Assembly: GCA_004298335.1 (NCBI GenBank)
Contig: SCTG01000092.1
Span: forward strand, 1 to 36,191
Source of the DNA: Nitrospirota bacterium
Lineage (GTDB): Bacteria; Nitrospirota; Nitrospiria; Nitrospirales; NS-4
DNA: 36,191 bases
Direction of reading: 5' to 3'
Part shown: piece by piece, positions 15,334-23,916 of the stretch
Position numbering within the stretch: position 1 is the first letter of the stretch
Layout of the letters: each line of letters starts with the position of its first letter
Notes under the pieces: model-generated
Told to the model about the DNA's origin: nothing
The model's database searches: none
What the model saw: the letters and a program-made list of their open reading frames with translations, nothing else
Made by a program: the position numbers and the translations under genes

Positions 15334-16590
15334 ATGGAAAGCAGCGTTATTTCCGTCGGGATCATCGAAACCTTTGCAGGCAACGGGAAATCCCGCAGCA
15401 CGGGCGACGGCAAGATCGCCACGAAAGCGGGCATGCCGTTGCCGGTCAGCGCCGCCGTCGATCCTGAAGGGACGTACCTCTACTTTGCCGAATCCGGGTC
15501 CGATCGCGTGCGCCGGATCGAGCTCGCGACGGGCCTCATCGGCCATGTGGCCGGCATCGGCGAGACCTGCTACAGCGGAGACGGCGGTCCCGCCGTCGAG
15601 GCGGGGCTCTACCTGCCGCTGGGCGTGGCGTTCGATTCCAAAGGCGACCTCTATATCTGCGATTCCGGGAGCAACCGGGTCCGCCGGATTGATCTGAAGA
15701 CCGGTGTCATCGACACGGTCGCGGGCACCGGGGATTTCGGGTTCAACGGCGACGGGCCGGCGCTGGAGGTCAACCTCACCTATCCGAGCGCGATCGCGTT
15801 CGACTCCCGGGACCGGATGTTCATCGTCGATGCCCAGGCCCATCGCATTCGGATGTACGACCCGGCCACCAAGCAGATCACTTCCATTGCCGGAACGTGG
15901 ACGAAAGAGGACGACGATCGGGACAGCCCGCTCATCGCCAAAAACCTGGTGGTGCTTTCTGGAGACGCCATCGGGATCGATTTCAGCGACGACCATGGGT
16001 GGCTGCGTCCGGAATGCACGCCGGACGGGATGGACATGAGTGTGTACATGGATGATGGAAAAGCCGGACCTGACGTGCGGTTCCACGATCCGGTCGCCAT
16101 CACGGTCGATGCGAACGACGATGTCTATGTGGCGGATAAGGGCAGCAACCGGATCCGGAAGATCGACATGAAGACGGGGATCGTCACCACGGTCGCGGGT
16201 TCCTGCTTCTTCGGCTACGATGGGGACGGCAAGGCGGCCGTCAAGGCCATGCTCAACGCGCCGGAGTCGGTCATTCTCGATCCGTCCGGCCACCTGTACA
16301 TCTCGGACGCGATGAACCACCGGGTGCGGCGCGTTGAAGCGGGCACGGGGCTTATCACGACGGTCGCGGGAATCGGGGACAGCGGGTACAAAGACTCCGG
16401 CGCGATGGGCGGCTGCGGGATGGCCAAGTTCGTGAAAGCCGTGGACAAGGAGATGATCAAGCATGGGGACGGCCGCGTGGCCGTCGAGGCGGTGGTGAAT
16501 TCGCCGGCCGGCCTTGCGCTGGACGCCAACGGGTTCCTGTACATCTGCGAGCGGGGCGAAAACAAGATCCGACGCTTGAAACTGTATTAG
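15334..16590 (+). CDS. NHL-repeat beta-propeller protein
   Basis: A 418-residue protein of about six NHL repeats. Each carries variants of TVAG.G, GDGG.A..A.L, P.G.A.D..G.LYI.D and NRVRRID; examples are HVAGIGETCYSGDGGPAVEA and HLYISDAMNHRVRRVEAGTG. Between repeats three and four (about residues 190-245) there is a roughly 55-residue insertion rich in Asp and Met. The propeller should bind protein or ligand; no catalytic site is evident. Unlike many NHL proteins it has no signal peptide, so a cytoplasmic location is predicted unless the start is misplaced. ATG 15334 was chosen because GAGG at 15322-15325 lies 8 bases upstream; GTG 15325 overlaps that site. It is the second soluble propeller in the island, after the WD40 protein. 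Confidence 0.88.
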   Translation: MESSVISVGIIETFAGNGKSRSTGDGKIATKAGMPLPVSAAVDPEGTYLYFAESGSDRVRRIELATGLIGHVAGIGETCYSGDGGPAVEAGLYLPLGVAFDSKGDLYICDSGSNRVRRIDLKTGVIDTVAGTGDFGFNGDGPALEVNLTYPSAIAFDSRDRMFIVDAQAHRIRMYDPATKQITSIAGTWTKEDDDRDSPLIAKNLVVLSGDAIGIDFSDDHGWLRPECTPDGMDMSVYMDDGKAGPDVRFHDPVAITVDANDDVYVADKGSNRIRKIDMKTGIVTTVAGSCFFGYDGDGKAAVKAMLNAPESVILDPSGHLYISDAMNHRVRRVEAGTGLITTVAGIGDSGYKDSGAMGGCGMAKFVKAVDKEMIKHGDGRVAVEAVVNSPAGLALDANGFLYICERGENKIRRLKLY

Positions 16591-16643
16591 CGCCGTCCTC
16601 CCACGCGAGGGAGGCCTTATGAACGCAACAGGTGGAGGTGGGT

Positions 16644-17501
16644 ATGGGCTGGTTGTCTCCTGCAGCCGTGACACGTCATCGCGCGCGGGTTCTGCTTGCG
16701 GCAGCCTTCATTCTCGTTCTCGGATCGTACGGCCTGGGCGTGCAGGTCGTCAGCTCGCAAGGCCTGTACATCCGTGCCCTGTATATCTCCGGCGAGCTCC
16801 CCTTCGATCCCAAAGCACCGGAGTGGGAGAAGGCGACGCCAATAGTGCTCCCCCTCAGCGGCCAAATTGTCACGAGGCCGACCCTTCCTGATCCGACCAT
16901 CAAGGGCCTGACGGTCCGGGCCCTCCATAACGGCAAAGAACTGGTGTTTCTGCTGGAGTGGCAGGATCCGACGAAAAATGACCGGCTGACGCCGGGCACG
17001 TTCCGGGACGGGGCGGCGCTGGCGTTCCCGCTGGGCGACGCGCCGGCGTTTTTCTGCATGGGGCAGCTGGACCACTACCTCAACATCTGGCATTGGAAAG
17101 CCGACTGGCAGACGGACATCGAACGGCGGAAAGCCAGCGAAGCGGAGCGGAAAACGAAGGGCACGGAAGGCGAAGTGCGGCGCTTCGAAGTCATTCCGCG
17201 CAGAGCGTCGTCGGTCGAGGACCTCCTGGGAGGGGGGTTCAGCACGCTGACGAGCAAGCGGGGCCAGGGGATCGTCCAGGGGAATGCCCTGTGGGAACAG
17301 GGGCAATGGCGGGTGGTCTTCAAGCGGCCGATGGAGACGCGGGACCCGGACAACGACGCGACGTTTGGGCCGGGCCGCATCCAGACGGTCGCGTTTGCGG
17401 TCTGGAACGGCGAGAACAAGGAGCGCAACGGGCAGAAAGCCATTGCGCCGTGGCTCCAGTTGCTCATCGATCCGATTCCGCAAGAGACCAAACAGGGGTA
17501 G
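16644..17501 (+). CDS. nxrC-like: NxrC-like haem-b-binding gamma subunit, copy 2
   Basis: Second member of the ethylbenzene dehydrogenase gamma family in the window, 285 residues with an N-terminal signal/anchor (about 13-38). It shares the scaffold of the copy at 10039: PLSGQIVTRPTLPDPTIK near the start, predicted axial Met139 in PAFFCMGQ and Lys265 in ERNGQKAIAPWLQ, and the FSTLTSKRGQ and VAFAVWNGEN segments. The central insertion of copy 1 is replaced by a strongly charged stretch (about 154-185, many Lys, Arg and Glu), so the partner surface probably differs. ATG 16644 has GGAGG at 16634-16638, five bases upstream. It is followed one base later by a PDZ protein and then by two pentahaem cytochromes that could accept its electrons in the periplasm. 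Confidence 0.85.
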   Translation: MGWLSPAAVTRHRARVLLAAAFILVLGSYGLGVQVVSSQGLYIRALYISGELPFDPKAPEWEKATPIVLPLSGQIVTRPTLPDPTIKGLTVRALHNGKELVFLLEWQDPTKNDRLTPGTFRDGAALAFPLGDAPAFFCMGQLDHYLNIWHWKADWQTDIERRKASEAERKTKGTEGEVRRFEVIPRRASSVEDLLGGGFSTLTSKRGQGIVQGNALWEQGQWRVVFKRPMETRDPDNDATFGPGRIQTVAFAVWNGENKERNGQKAIAPWLQLLIDPIPQETKQG

Positions 17502-17502
17502 C

Positions 17503-17937
17503 ATGCGAATGCGTGTCATCGGCATAGCGGGCGTCGTGATGCTGGCCTGGGTGGCCGGCGTGGCGTTGGCGGCAACGGATCCGGCGGTCGACAAGAGAAA
17601 CAAGGACGTGATCGCCCTGGCCGAGGAATTCGGGATCATCGTGGGCGCGGTGACCGAAGACATCCGCAAGGAACTGAATTTGCGTTCGGCCGAAGGCGTG
17701 GCGGTGCTGGATATCATCGGCGACAGCCTTGCGGAGAGAGCCGGCATCAAGGTCGGGGCCGTCATCGCCGAAGTCAATAAAAAACCGGTCCGGAACCTGG
17801 ACGATTTCGGGAAACTCTTGCCTGCCTGCATGCGCGACGGCAATTGCACGGTCGGCACGTGGGAGCCGACCAGCCCCGACAACCAGGGCCAGGGCGGACA
17901 AATGAACTTTCACTTCGTTCCCAAGAACACGGATTAA
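17503..17937 (+). CDS. Exported single-PDZ-domain protein
   Basis: A 144-residue periplasmic protein. The signal peptide is clear (residues 1 to about 23, cleavage near GVALA-ATD). The rest is one PDZ domain: VGAVTEDIRKELNL, GVAVLDIIGDSLAERAGIKVGAVIAEVNKKPV, typical of DegP/HtrA-type PDZ modules, but no protease domain is attached. Two cysteines in LPACMRDGNCTVG could form a disulfide. The start is ATG 17503, overlapping nothing and only one base after the NxrC-like stop; ATG 17509 is an alternative that changes two residues. PDZ domains bind C-termini or exposed strands, so an adaptor for the neighbouring periplasmic haem proteins is a reasonable inference. Confidence 0.88.
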   Translation: MRMRVIGIAGVVMLAWVAGVALAATDPAVDKRNKDVIALAEEFGIIVGAVTEDIRKELNLRSAEGVAVLDIIGDSLAERAGIKVGAVIAEVNKKPVRNLDDFGKLLPACMRDGNCTVGTWEPTSPDNQGQGGQMNFHFVPKNTD

Positions 17938-17979
17938 GGCGGGGGCACAGCGGTGGTGGAGCACATGCGGAGTACCGGC

Positions 17980-19269
17980 ATGAATCGCGGAGCATTGCTG
18001 GCGGGCCTGGCGGCGTTCCTTCTGGTCGGATTGGGCGCCGCGGTGTTTCAGGAAGGCGTGGGGCAGGACAAGAAGGTCCCCAAGGAACCGTGGATCGAAG
18101 AGATCGAAAACGTGTTCGTCCGTTCGGAAGTCTGCCGCCAGTGCCACGACCGGCATTACGAGGAGATGCTGGGACTCCGCGAGATGACGATGGACCTCAA
18201 GCAGATGGGCCGGGTCGATGCGGCCCTGTTGCACGGGACGGCCTTGCCGTCGGCCGTCTTCCGGTCCGTGATGGGGATCTGGCTGCAGACCAATCCCAGC
18301 GCGGCCAAGAAACAGCAGTGCCTCTCCTGCCATGCTCCGGCCGTCACGCTCTTTCCGCAGCACACGGATCGGATCATCGACCAGGTCATGGCGGGCAAGG
18401 TGACCGTCGAAGGCATCAGCTGCGCGTCCTGCCATCTGGTCGAGAAGCTGGCGGATGACCCCAAGAAGGTCCCGTCCTTCCAGTTGACCGCCGGCAAGGC
18501 CATGTACGGGCCGTTCAAGGACGCGGAAGACAACATGGTGCACACGTCGCTCCAGTCCCCGCTCTACAAGGGCGCCAATTTCTGCGCGGCCTGCCATTTT
18601 GAGAAGCTGCGGGATATGCGGAGCGCGACCATCGACAGCGAGATTCTGGAAGGGGCCGTCTGCCAGTCCTGCCACATGGAGCAGTCGACGGGGAGCTCGA
18701 CGTCCAAGCGAGGGGCCATGACCCGCGCGATCGGCCGGCACTACTTTCGTGGCATCGTGATCCCCGGGTTGATGCTGAAAAACCGGAACCTGCAGGCGGA
18801 ATGGATGCCGCGTATCGAGGTGGACGCCAAAAAATCCGGCCCGCGGGTGGAAGGTCAGGTGGCCGTCATGAACGGGGCCGTCCCGCATAATTTCCCCGAC
18901 GGCGATCCCGTGCTCAAGCAGTTTTTCCTCACGGTGTCCGTCAAGGATAAGAAGGGCCGTTTGCTGGGCTCCGTGCAGAAGACCTTCGGGACCCCGTATG
19001 AGCAACTGCTGGAGCAGCCGCTGGGAGACGTCCTTGTCAAAGGAGGCACGACCAAGCGGGTGCCGTTCGAGTTGACGCTCAGCGAGGACGGCGACGGCTT
19101 GCAAATCGACGCGGTGCTGACCTACAGCCTGATTCCCAAGCCCACTCCCGCGTTGCTGGACGGGTACTTGAAGACGCTTGTGACGGATGCCGAACGGGAG
19201 CGCGTGAAGCGCATCATCGCCGATTACGCCGAGCCCCGCATGTTGACGTTCAGGACGAAAAGCCTCTAA
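17980..19269 (+). CDS. Pentahaem cytochrome c, c554-like, copy 1
   Basis: Periplasmic electron carrier of 429 residues with an N-terminal signal/anchor (about 5-25). Five CxxCH haem sites are at C52, C114, C148, C202 and C228. After the haem domain come RAIGRHYFRG, with a histidine in a place that suggests a distal ligand, and a C-terminal beta-rich domain beginning around NGAVPHNFPDGDP. The domain order resembles cytochrome c554-family proteins, which often carry four haems. The start is uncertain: ATG 17980 has GGAG seven bases upstream and is preferred, while GTG 17953 and ATG 17965 are in frame. The next gene is a paralogue with the same haem spacing order, so the pair arose by tandem duplication. 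Partners are probably the NxrC-like subunits upstream. Confidence 0.9.
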   Translation: MNRGALLAGLAAFLLVGLGAAVFQEGVGQDKKVPKEPWIEEIENVFVRSEVCRQCHDRHYEEMLGLREMTMDLKQMGRVDAALLHGTALPSAVFRSVMGIWLQTNPSAAKKQQCLSCHAPAVTLFPQHTDRIIDQVMAGKVTVEGISCASCHLVEKLADDPKKVPSFQLTAGKAMYGPFKDAEDNMVHTSLQSPLYKGANFCAACHFEKLRDMRSATIDSEILEGAVCQSCHMEQSTGSSTSKRGAMTRAIGRHYFRGIVIPGLMLKNRNLQAEWMPRIEVDAKKSGPRVEGQVAVMNGAVPHNFPDGDPVLKQFFLTVSVKDKKGRLLGSVQKTFGTPYEQLLEQPLGDVLVKGGTTKRVPFELTLSEDGDGLQIDAVLTYSLIPKPTPALLDGYLKTLVTDAERERVKRIIADYAEPRMLTFRTKSL

Positions 19270-19322
19270 GCCACCCCGCCTTCCGTGGCAGGACATCACG
19301 AGACTGGGAGCAAGCGAACGTT

Positions 19323-20582
19323 ATGGGATGGACAGCGCGGCAGCTGAAAGCACTTATGATCAGTCTCACCGTCCTGGGCCTGGTCGGCGGCGTGGGATGG
19401 TTGCAGGGGACGTATGCCGCCAAGGATGACAGCGGGCCGCTGACCCCCGAGAAGGTCTTTCCCGCCTCTTCCAAGTGCAAGAAATGCCACATCCGGGCCT
19501 TTGAGGAATACGAGGAGTCCATCGTCGCCCGGGCCATCGTGACGCCGACCTTCCGGGCCATGCTCGAGGACTATGCGGGCAAAGGGAAGGACAAGCATTA
19601 CTGCCTCAACTGCCATGCGCCTCAAGCCGTGGTGTTTCCCGAGCTGGCCGATTCCATGGTGAAGCAGATCATCTCCGGCGATCCCACGTTCGAAGGCGTC
19701 GGCTGCATCCAGTGCCATCTCATCAAGGCCGTGGAGCCGAACCTGAAGGGGCATCCTCCGATCAAGGTGGAGCCCGGCCGGACCGTGTTCGGCGGGTACA
19801 AGGATTTTCTCGAGAGCAAGGCGCACGAGTCGCAGTTTGTCGACATCTTTAAAAAGTCCGATCTCTGTCTGAGCTGCCATACGATTGCCCCGCCGGGCGT
19901 CCCGACGGCCGAGGCCGTCGGCAACTGGAAAGGGAGCAAGGCGGCCAAGGAAGGCAAGACCTGCCAGACCTGCCACATGCCGCAGGGCTTTGACTCGTCG
20001 GCGAACGAGGAGAAGAAGCGCGACATCGCGGGCCATGAGTTCAACGGCAAGTCTCCGGCGCTCCGCAGACAGGCCTTTGACCTGGACTACGAAACCGAGG
20101 TCAAGGGAGCACAGACCAAGCTGACCGTGAAAGTGAAAAACCTCGTTCCGCACAACGTCCCCACCTCGCATCCGATCTGGAACCAGGTGTACCTGCAGGT
20201 CAGCATCCGCGGGCTGAACCTGAAAGAGGTGTTCAAGGCGAAACGCGTCTATGGCCGGACCTTCGCCGACGCGAAAGGCAACAAGACGCTCATGGACCAC
20301 GACGCGGTCAAGCTGCTCGAGGACACCGTCCTCAAGGCGGAGGAGACGCGCGCGGAGAGTTTCGCGTTTCCGACGCCCGAGGGGACGCCGTCCTTCGATG
20401 TGGAGATTTCACTTCATTACGCCACCCCCGGCGAGGCGTGGCCGAAGGCGTTCGCCGATCGCGTCGCTTTCTTCACTTCCCGTGGCTTGAACGACCCGGT
20501 TTTCAAGTCGTCGGAGATCACGAAGCGCTGCGGCAACACCAAGGTGACGGAAGGCAAGATCAGGAAACTGCCGTGCCCGTAA
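19323..20582 (+). CDS. Pentahaem cytochrome c, c554-like, copy 2
   Basis: Paralogue of the preceding gene, 419 residues, with a signal/anchor at about 8-30. Five CxxCH sites are at C52, C94, C128, C182 and C214. The shared features are RDIAGHEFNG (equivalent to RAIGRHYFRG in copy 1) and LVPHNVPTSHP (equivalent to AVPHNFPDGDP), followed by the same type of C-terminal beta-rich domain. Copy 2 has a shorter gap between haems 1 and 2 and a longer one between haems 3 and 4, and ends with two cysteines (CGNTK...LPCP) that copy 1 lacks. It is last in the nine-gene unit and converges on a minus-strand gene 15 bases away. Electron transfer from the NxrC-like proteins is inferred from position only. 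Confidence 0.9.
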   Translation: MGWTARQLKALMISLTVLGLVGGVGWLQGTYAAKDDSGPLTPEKVFPASSKCKKCHIRAFEEYEESIVARAIVTPTFRAMLEDYAGKGKDKHYCLNCHAPQAVVFPELADSMVKQIISGDPTFEGVGCIQCHLIKAVEPNLKGHPPIKVEPGRTVFGGYKDFLESKAHESQFVDIFKKSDLCLSCHTIAPPGVPTAEAVGNWKGSKAAKEGKTCQTCHMPQGFDSSANEEKKRDIAGHEFNGKSPALRRQAFDLDYETEVKGAQTKLTVKVKNLVPHNVPTSHPIWNQVYLQVSIRGLNLKEVFKAKRVYGRTFADAKGNKTLMDHDAVKLLEDTVLKAEETRAESFAFPTPEGTPSFDVEISLHYATPGEAWPKAFADRVAFFTSRGLNDPVFKSSEITKRCGNTKVTEGKIRKLPCP

Positions 20583-20597
20583 TATCCGGACGCGGCG

Positions 20598-20846
20598 TTA
20601 TTCGAAGACGATGGTGGAGCCGGGCGACTTGGTGCGGAAGATCTGGATGGCCGTGTAGATGTTCCGGGCGGGCTGGTTCAGGATGAGTTCCGATTCCGTA
20701 ATGTGCGTGTCGATCAGTTCGAAGGGGCCGCCGCTGTAGTAGATCCGGCACTTGTCCATCTGGCAGTTCCGGTACACATGGTTGTCCAGCACCAGGTCCT
20801 CCTTGGTGAACGTCTTCTGATCCACCACGATGTATTGCTGCTGCAC
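20598..20846 (-). CDS. Small conserved-looking protein of unknown function
   Basis: An 82-residue soluble protein. The GTG start at 20846 is supported by a strong GGGGAGGG eight bases upstream on the minus strand, and by its own promoter. The sequence is beta-rich, with a run of short alternating strands (FTKEDLVLDNHVYRNCQMDK, then CRIYYSGGPFELIDTHI) recalling the coils of a small parallel beta-helix. Two cysteines are present. No signal peptide, membrane helix or known catalytic motif is seen, and I do not know its function. It lies downstream of the alpha/beta hydrolase on the same strand but seems independently transcribed. Confidence 0.75.
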   Translation of the reverse strand: MQQQYIVVDQKTFTKEDLVLDNHVYRNCQMDKCRIYYSGGPFELIDTHITESELILNQPARNIYTAIQIFRTKSPGSTIVFE

Positions 20847-20865
20847 CAGGAGATCCCTCCCCGCC

Positions 20866-20920
20866 GCCGGTGTGTGCCGGCCTGCAACGCGACTATACCA
20901 GCCTCACTGCCATCAGGCAA
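20866..20920 (-). promoter_or_regulatory. Extended -10 promoter and leader hairpin of the small minus-strand gene
   Basis: On the minus strand, TTGCCT (20920-20915) and TATAGT (20897-20892) are 17 bases apart. TGG just before the -10 box gives an extended -10 (TGGTATAGT). The short leader contains GCCGG/CCGGC arms (20881-20877 and 20870-20866) immediately before the ribosome-binding site. Confidence 0.55.
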
Positions 20921-20938
20921 GCGGAGCGCCCGCTCTCG

Positions 20939-21691
20939 TTAAGAACTGACGTCCTTCACGAAACGCCTGAGTCGTTCGAAGTACGGAGCCCCGCCGACAA
21001 ACACCAGGTCATTATGGTCGGCGCCGGGGACGACGTACAGGTCCTTCGGCGGGTGCGCTCCCTCGAAGACCATCCGGCCCATCTGGATCGGAACGGTGCG
21101 GTCGCGGTCTCCGTGGATGACCAGGACCGGCATGTGCACCGTGCGCAATCTCTCGGTGAGGTTGAACTCGGCGCTCACCAGCCAGTGAGCGGGCAGTCCT
21201 CCGTAGTGGAAGCGGGCCAGCGCCTCGACGGAAGGAAACGTGGACTCCAGGATCAGCCCGGCCGCGGCCCGCTGGCTGGCCAGCGCACCCGCGACGGCGC
21301 CGCCGAGGGAGCGCCCGAAGAGCACGATCCGCTCCGGCGGGACCCGTTTCGTCTGCACCAGGCACTCATAGGCAGCCAGGGCGTCCTGGTAGAGCCCGTC
21401 TTCGGACGGCGTGCCGCGGCTTCGGCCATAGCCGCGGTAGTCGAACAGGAATGCGGAGAGGCCGGCCCGGTAGAGCAGGGCGAGGTTCTCCAGCCGGTGA
21501 ATGATGTTGCCCGCGTTTCCGTGGCACCACAGCAGCACGGCCGGGCTGCCAGAGGCCCGGACGTACCATCCAAAGAGACGCGTACCGTCCGGGGCATCGA
21601 ACCAAACGTCCTCCAGGGGGAGGCCGCTTACCCGGGCCCAATCCCTGTCCTCCCAGGGCGAAGGATGGTAGACGAGAAGTTGATCGAGCAC
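20939..21691 (-). CDS. Alpha/beta hydrolase (ABHD13/17-like serine hydrolase)
   Basis: A 250-residue alpha/beta-hydrolase. The oxyanion strand and loop are CHGNAGNIIHRLENL, the nucleophile elbow is GRSLGGAVAG, and the acid and histidine are in HGDRDRTVPI and PGADHNDLVF. FDYRGYGRSRGTPSE between them is typical of the ABHD13/ABHD17-type bacterial proteins annotated as hydrolases or acyl esterases. Such proteins often have an N-terminal membrane helix; here the protein starts directly at LDQLLVYHP, and no in-frame start upstream adds one, so it appears cytosolic. The start is GTG 21691, with a poorly spaced GAGG. The gene diverges from hppA with 133 bases between. Substrate unknown. Confidence 0.88.
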   Translation of the reverse strand: MLDQLLVYHPSPWEDRDWARVSGLPLEDVWFDAPDGTRLFGWYVRASGSPAVLLWCHGNAGNIIHRLENLALLYRAGLSAFLFDYRGYGRSRGTPSEDGLYQDALAAYECLVQTKRVPPERIVLFGRSLGGAVAGALASQRAAAGLILESTFPSVEALARFHYGGLPAHWLVSAEFNLTERLRTVHMPVLVIHGDRDRTVPIQMGRMVFEGAHPPKDLYVVPGADHNDLVFVGGAPYFERLRRFVKDVSS

Positions 21692-21737
21692 AGCCTCGAT
21701 TGTAGGCGAACGCGACGTGGAAAGCGACGAGGATCGC

Positions 21738-21766
21738 TTGAATATTGGGTGGCGGCTCTATACAAT
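21738..21766 (+). promoter_or_regulatory. Promoter of hppA
   Basis: TTGAAT (21738-21743) and TACAAT (21761-21766) are 17 bases apart, four and five matches of six. The -10 box is enclosed by a perfect palindrome, listed separately. Transcription would start near 21773, about 50 bases before the ATG. Confidence 0.5.
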
Positions 21767-21774
21767 GAGCCGCC
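21751..21774. promoter_or_regulatory. Perfect 8-base palindrome enclosing the hppA -10 box
   Basis: GGCGGCTC (21751-21758) and GAGCCGCC (21767-21774) are exact reverse complements separated by TATACAAT, which holds the -10 box. A dimeric repressor bound here would block transcription start. A hairpin at the very 5' end of the transcript is the other reading. Confidence 0.5.
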
Positions 21775-21824
21775 ATTTCATTTTTCAGATACCATCATCT
21801 GACGCCTAGAAGGAGACTCGTTGC

Positions 21825-23870
21825 ATGGATCGGAGCGCGGGGATTGTTCTGTTTGCCGTTGTGGCGGCCTTTGTCGGGATCGCCTATGGCGCGTACTTGA
21901 TCCAGTGGATCCTGAAGCTGGAAGAGGGATCCGACAAGATGAAAGCCATCGCCAAGGCCATCCAGGAAGGCGCCAACGCCTACCTGAACCGCCAGTACAC
22001 CACGGTGGCGTACGTGGCGGCCGGGCTGTTCGTGGTCCTCTGGGGGGCCGGGATCTGGTCCGAGAAGTTCGGGCTGCTGACGGCGGTCGGCTTCCTGATA
22101 GGCGCGGTGGCCTCCGCGTCGGCCGGTTACGTCGGCATGAAGATCGCCGTCCGGGCGAACGTCCGCACGGCCCAGGCGGCGCACGGCGGTCTCAATGCGG
22201 CGTTGCAGGTGGCGTTCAAGGGCGGCGCGGTGACGGGGCTGCTCCTGATCGGGTTGGGCCTGTTCGCCGTCGCCGGATTCTATTATGTGGCCTCTGCCAT
22301 GGCGGGACCCGCCAAGGCGATGCACGCGCTGCTGTCGCTGGGGTTCGGCGGCAGCCTGATTTCGGTCTTTGCGCGGGTCGGCGGCGGGATCTTCACCAAG
22401 GCGGCCGATGTGGGCGCGGACCTGGTCGGGAAGGTCGAGGCGGGCATCCCCGAGGACGATCCGCGGAATCCCGCCGTGATCGCCGATAACGTCGGCGACA
22501 ACGTCGGCGATTGCGCCGGCATGGCGGCCGACCTGTTCGAAACCTACGCCGTGACGACCGTGGCGGCGATGGTGCTCGGCTTCACCATTTTTAAAGGCGC
22601 GACCGCACCGCTGGTCTATCCCCTGCTGTTGGGCGGGATCACCATCTTTGCCACGATCATCGGCATCTGGTTCGTGAAGGCGGACGAAGGCGGCAGCATC
22701 ATGGGGGCTCTCTACAAGGGCTTGTTCTGGGCCGGCGGCGTGGCCGCGGTGGCGTTCTATCCGGCCACGACGTGGCTGATGGGCGGCGTCGGCGGCGTGA
22801 GCGGCGCGGCGTACTACGGCTGTGCCCTGGTCGGCCTGGCGGTCACCATCGCGCTGGTGTTCATCACCGACTACTACACCTCCAAGAGTTTCAACCCGGT
22901 CCAGGAGATCGCGAAGGCCAGCGAGACGGGCCATGCCACGAACATCATCGCGGGCCTGGCGGTCGGCATGCAGTCGACGGCGGCGCCGGTCGTGGTGATC
23001 GCGGCGGCGATCATGGCCAGCTTTGCGCTGGCGGATTTGTATGGCGTCGCGGTCGCGGCGGTGTCCATGCTCTCGATGGCCGGCATCGTGGTCGCCATCG
23101 ATGCCTTCGGCCCGATCACGGACAACGCCGGCGGGATCGCCGAGATGGCGCACCTGGGCAAGGACGTGCGGAACATCACCGACCCGCTGGACGCGGTGGG
23201 CAACACCACCAAGGCCGTCACCAAGGGCTACGCGATCGGCTCGGCCGGCCTGGCGGCCATCGTACTGTTCGCCGAGTTCGCCCGGAAAGTGGCGGAGGCG
23301 CGCGGGCATGGGGTCTCCAGCAGTTTCGATCTGTCGAACCCCCAGGTCCTGGTGGGGCTGTTTATCGGCGGCATGCTGCCGTATCTCTTCGCCTCGATGT
23401 GCATGAAAGCGGTGGGGCAGGCCGCCGGCGAGGTCGTCAGCGAGGTCCGCCGCCAGTTCCGGGAGATCAAGGGCATCATGGAAGGGACCGGCAAGCCGGA
23501 ATATGGAACCTGCGTCGACATCGTGACAAAGGCGGCGATCCAGAAGATGATGGTGCCTGCGGCGATCCCCGTGCTCGTGCCCATTCTGGTGGGCTTCATT
23601 CTCGGACCGGTGGCCCTCGGCGGCGTGCTGGTCGGGACGATCGTGACCGGCCTCTTTGTCGCCATCTCCATGACCAGCGGCGGCGGGGCGTGGGACAACG
23701 CCAAGAAGTACATCGAGGAGCAGGGCAAGAAAGGAAGCGAGACGCACAAAGCCGCCGTCACCGGCGACACGGTCGGCGATCCGTACAAGGATACGGCGGG
23801 TCCGGCCATCAATCCGATGATCAAGGTCATCAACATCGTCGCGCTGTTGATCGTGTCGCTGCTCGTCTAG
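21825..23870 (+). CDS. hppA: Membrane-bound proton-translocating pyrophosphatase, K+-independent type
   Basis: Integral membrane enzyme that couples hydrolysis of pyrophosphate to proton pumping. The 681 residues and about 16 helices are normal for the family. The substrate site includes [35 protein letters not shown] and the conserved acidic [16 protein letters not shown] later acidic site is in [16 protein letters not shown], and [19 protein letters not shown] lies near the end. [17 protein letters not shown] has Lys463 where K+-dependent enzymes carry Ala, which assigns it to the K+-independent H+-pumping group. AAGGAG precedes ATG 21825. In an autotroph living on little energy it would recover energy from biosynthetic pyrophosphate. 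The promoter carries a palindrome that suggests regulation. Confidence 0.97.
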   Translation: MDRSAGIVLFAVVAAFVGIAYGAYLIQWILKLEEGSDKMKAIAKAIQEGANAYLNRQYTTVAYVAAGLFVVLWGAGIWSEKFGLLTAVGFLIGAVASASAGYVGMKIAVRANVRTAQAAHGGLNAALQVAFKGGAVTGLLLIGLGLFAVAGFYYVASAMAGPAKAMHALLSLGFGGSLISVFARVGGGIFTKAADVGADLVGKVEAGIPEDDPRNPAVIADNVGDNVGDCAGMAADLFETYAVTTVAAMVLGFTIFKGATAPLVYPLLLGGITIFATIIGIWFVKADEGGSIMGALYKGLFWAGGVAAVAFYPATTWLMGGVGGVSGAAYYGCALVGLAVTIALVFITDYYTSKSFNPVQEIAKASETGHATNIIAGLAVGMQSTAAPVVVIAAAIMASFALADLYGVAVAAVSMLSMAGIVVAIDAFGPITDNAGGIAEMAHLGKDVRNITDPLDAVGNTTKAVTKGYAIGSAGLAAIVLFAEFARKVAEARGHGVSSSFDLSNPQVLVGLFIGGMLPYLFASMCMKAVGQAAGEVVSEVRRQFREIKGIMEGTGKPEYGTCVDIVTKAAIQKMMVPAAIPVLVPILVGFILGPVALGGVLVGTIVTGLFVAISMTSGGGAWDNAKKYIEEQGKKGSETHKAAVTGDTVGDPYKDTAGPAINPMIKVINIVALLIVSLLV

Positions 23871-23886
23871 CCCTGCGCGCTTCGCC

Positions 23887-23916
23887 TTGACGAGCCTTTC
23901 GAACGTGCGGTATGCT
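23887..23916 (+). promoter_or_regulatory. Promoter of pup
   Basis: TTGACG (23887-23892) and TATGCT (23911-23916) are 18 bases apart, five and four matches of six. The site begins 17 bases after the hppA stop and gives a leader of about 60 bases, so pup need not depend on hppA transcription. Confidence 0.5.

Noticed and set aside
14983..16674. Minus-strand open frame of 563 codons opposite tatA and the NHL gene
   Set aside because: Opposite-strand shadow of two well supported genes, with repeat periodicity copied from the NHL repeats.
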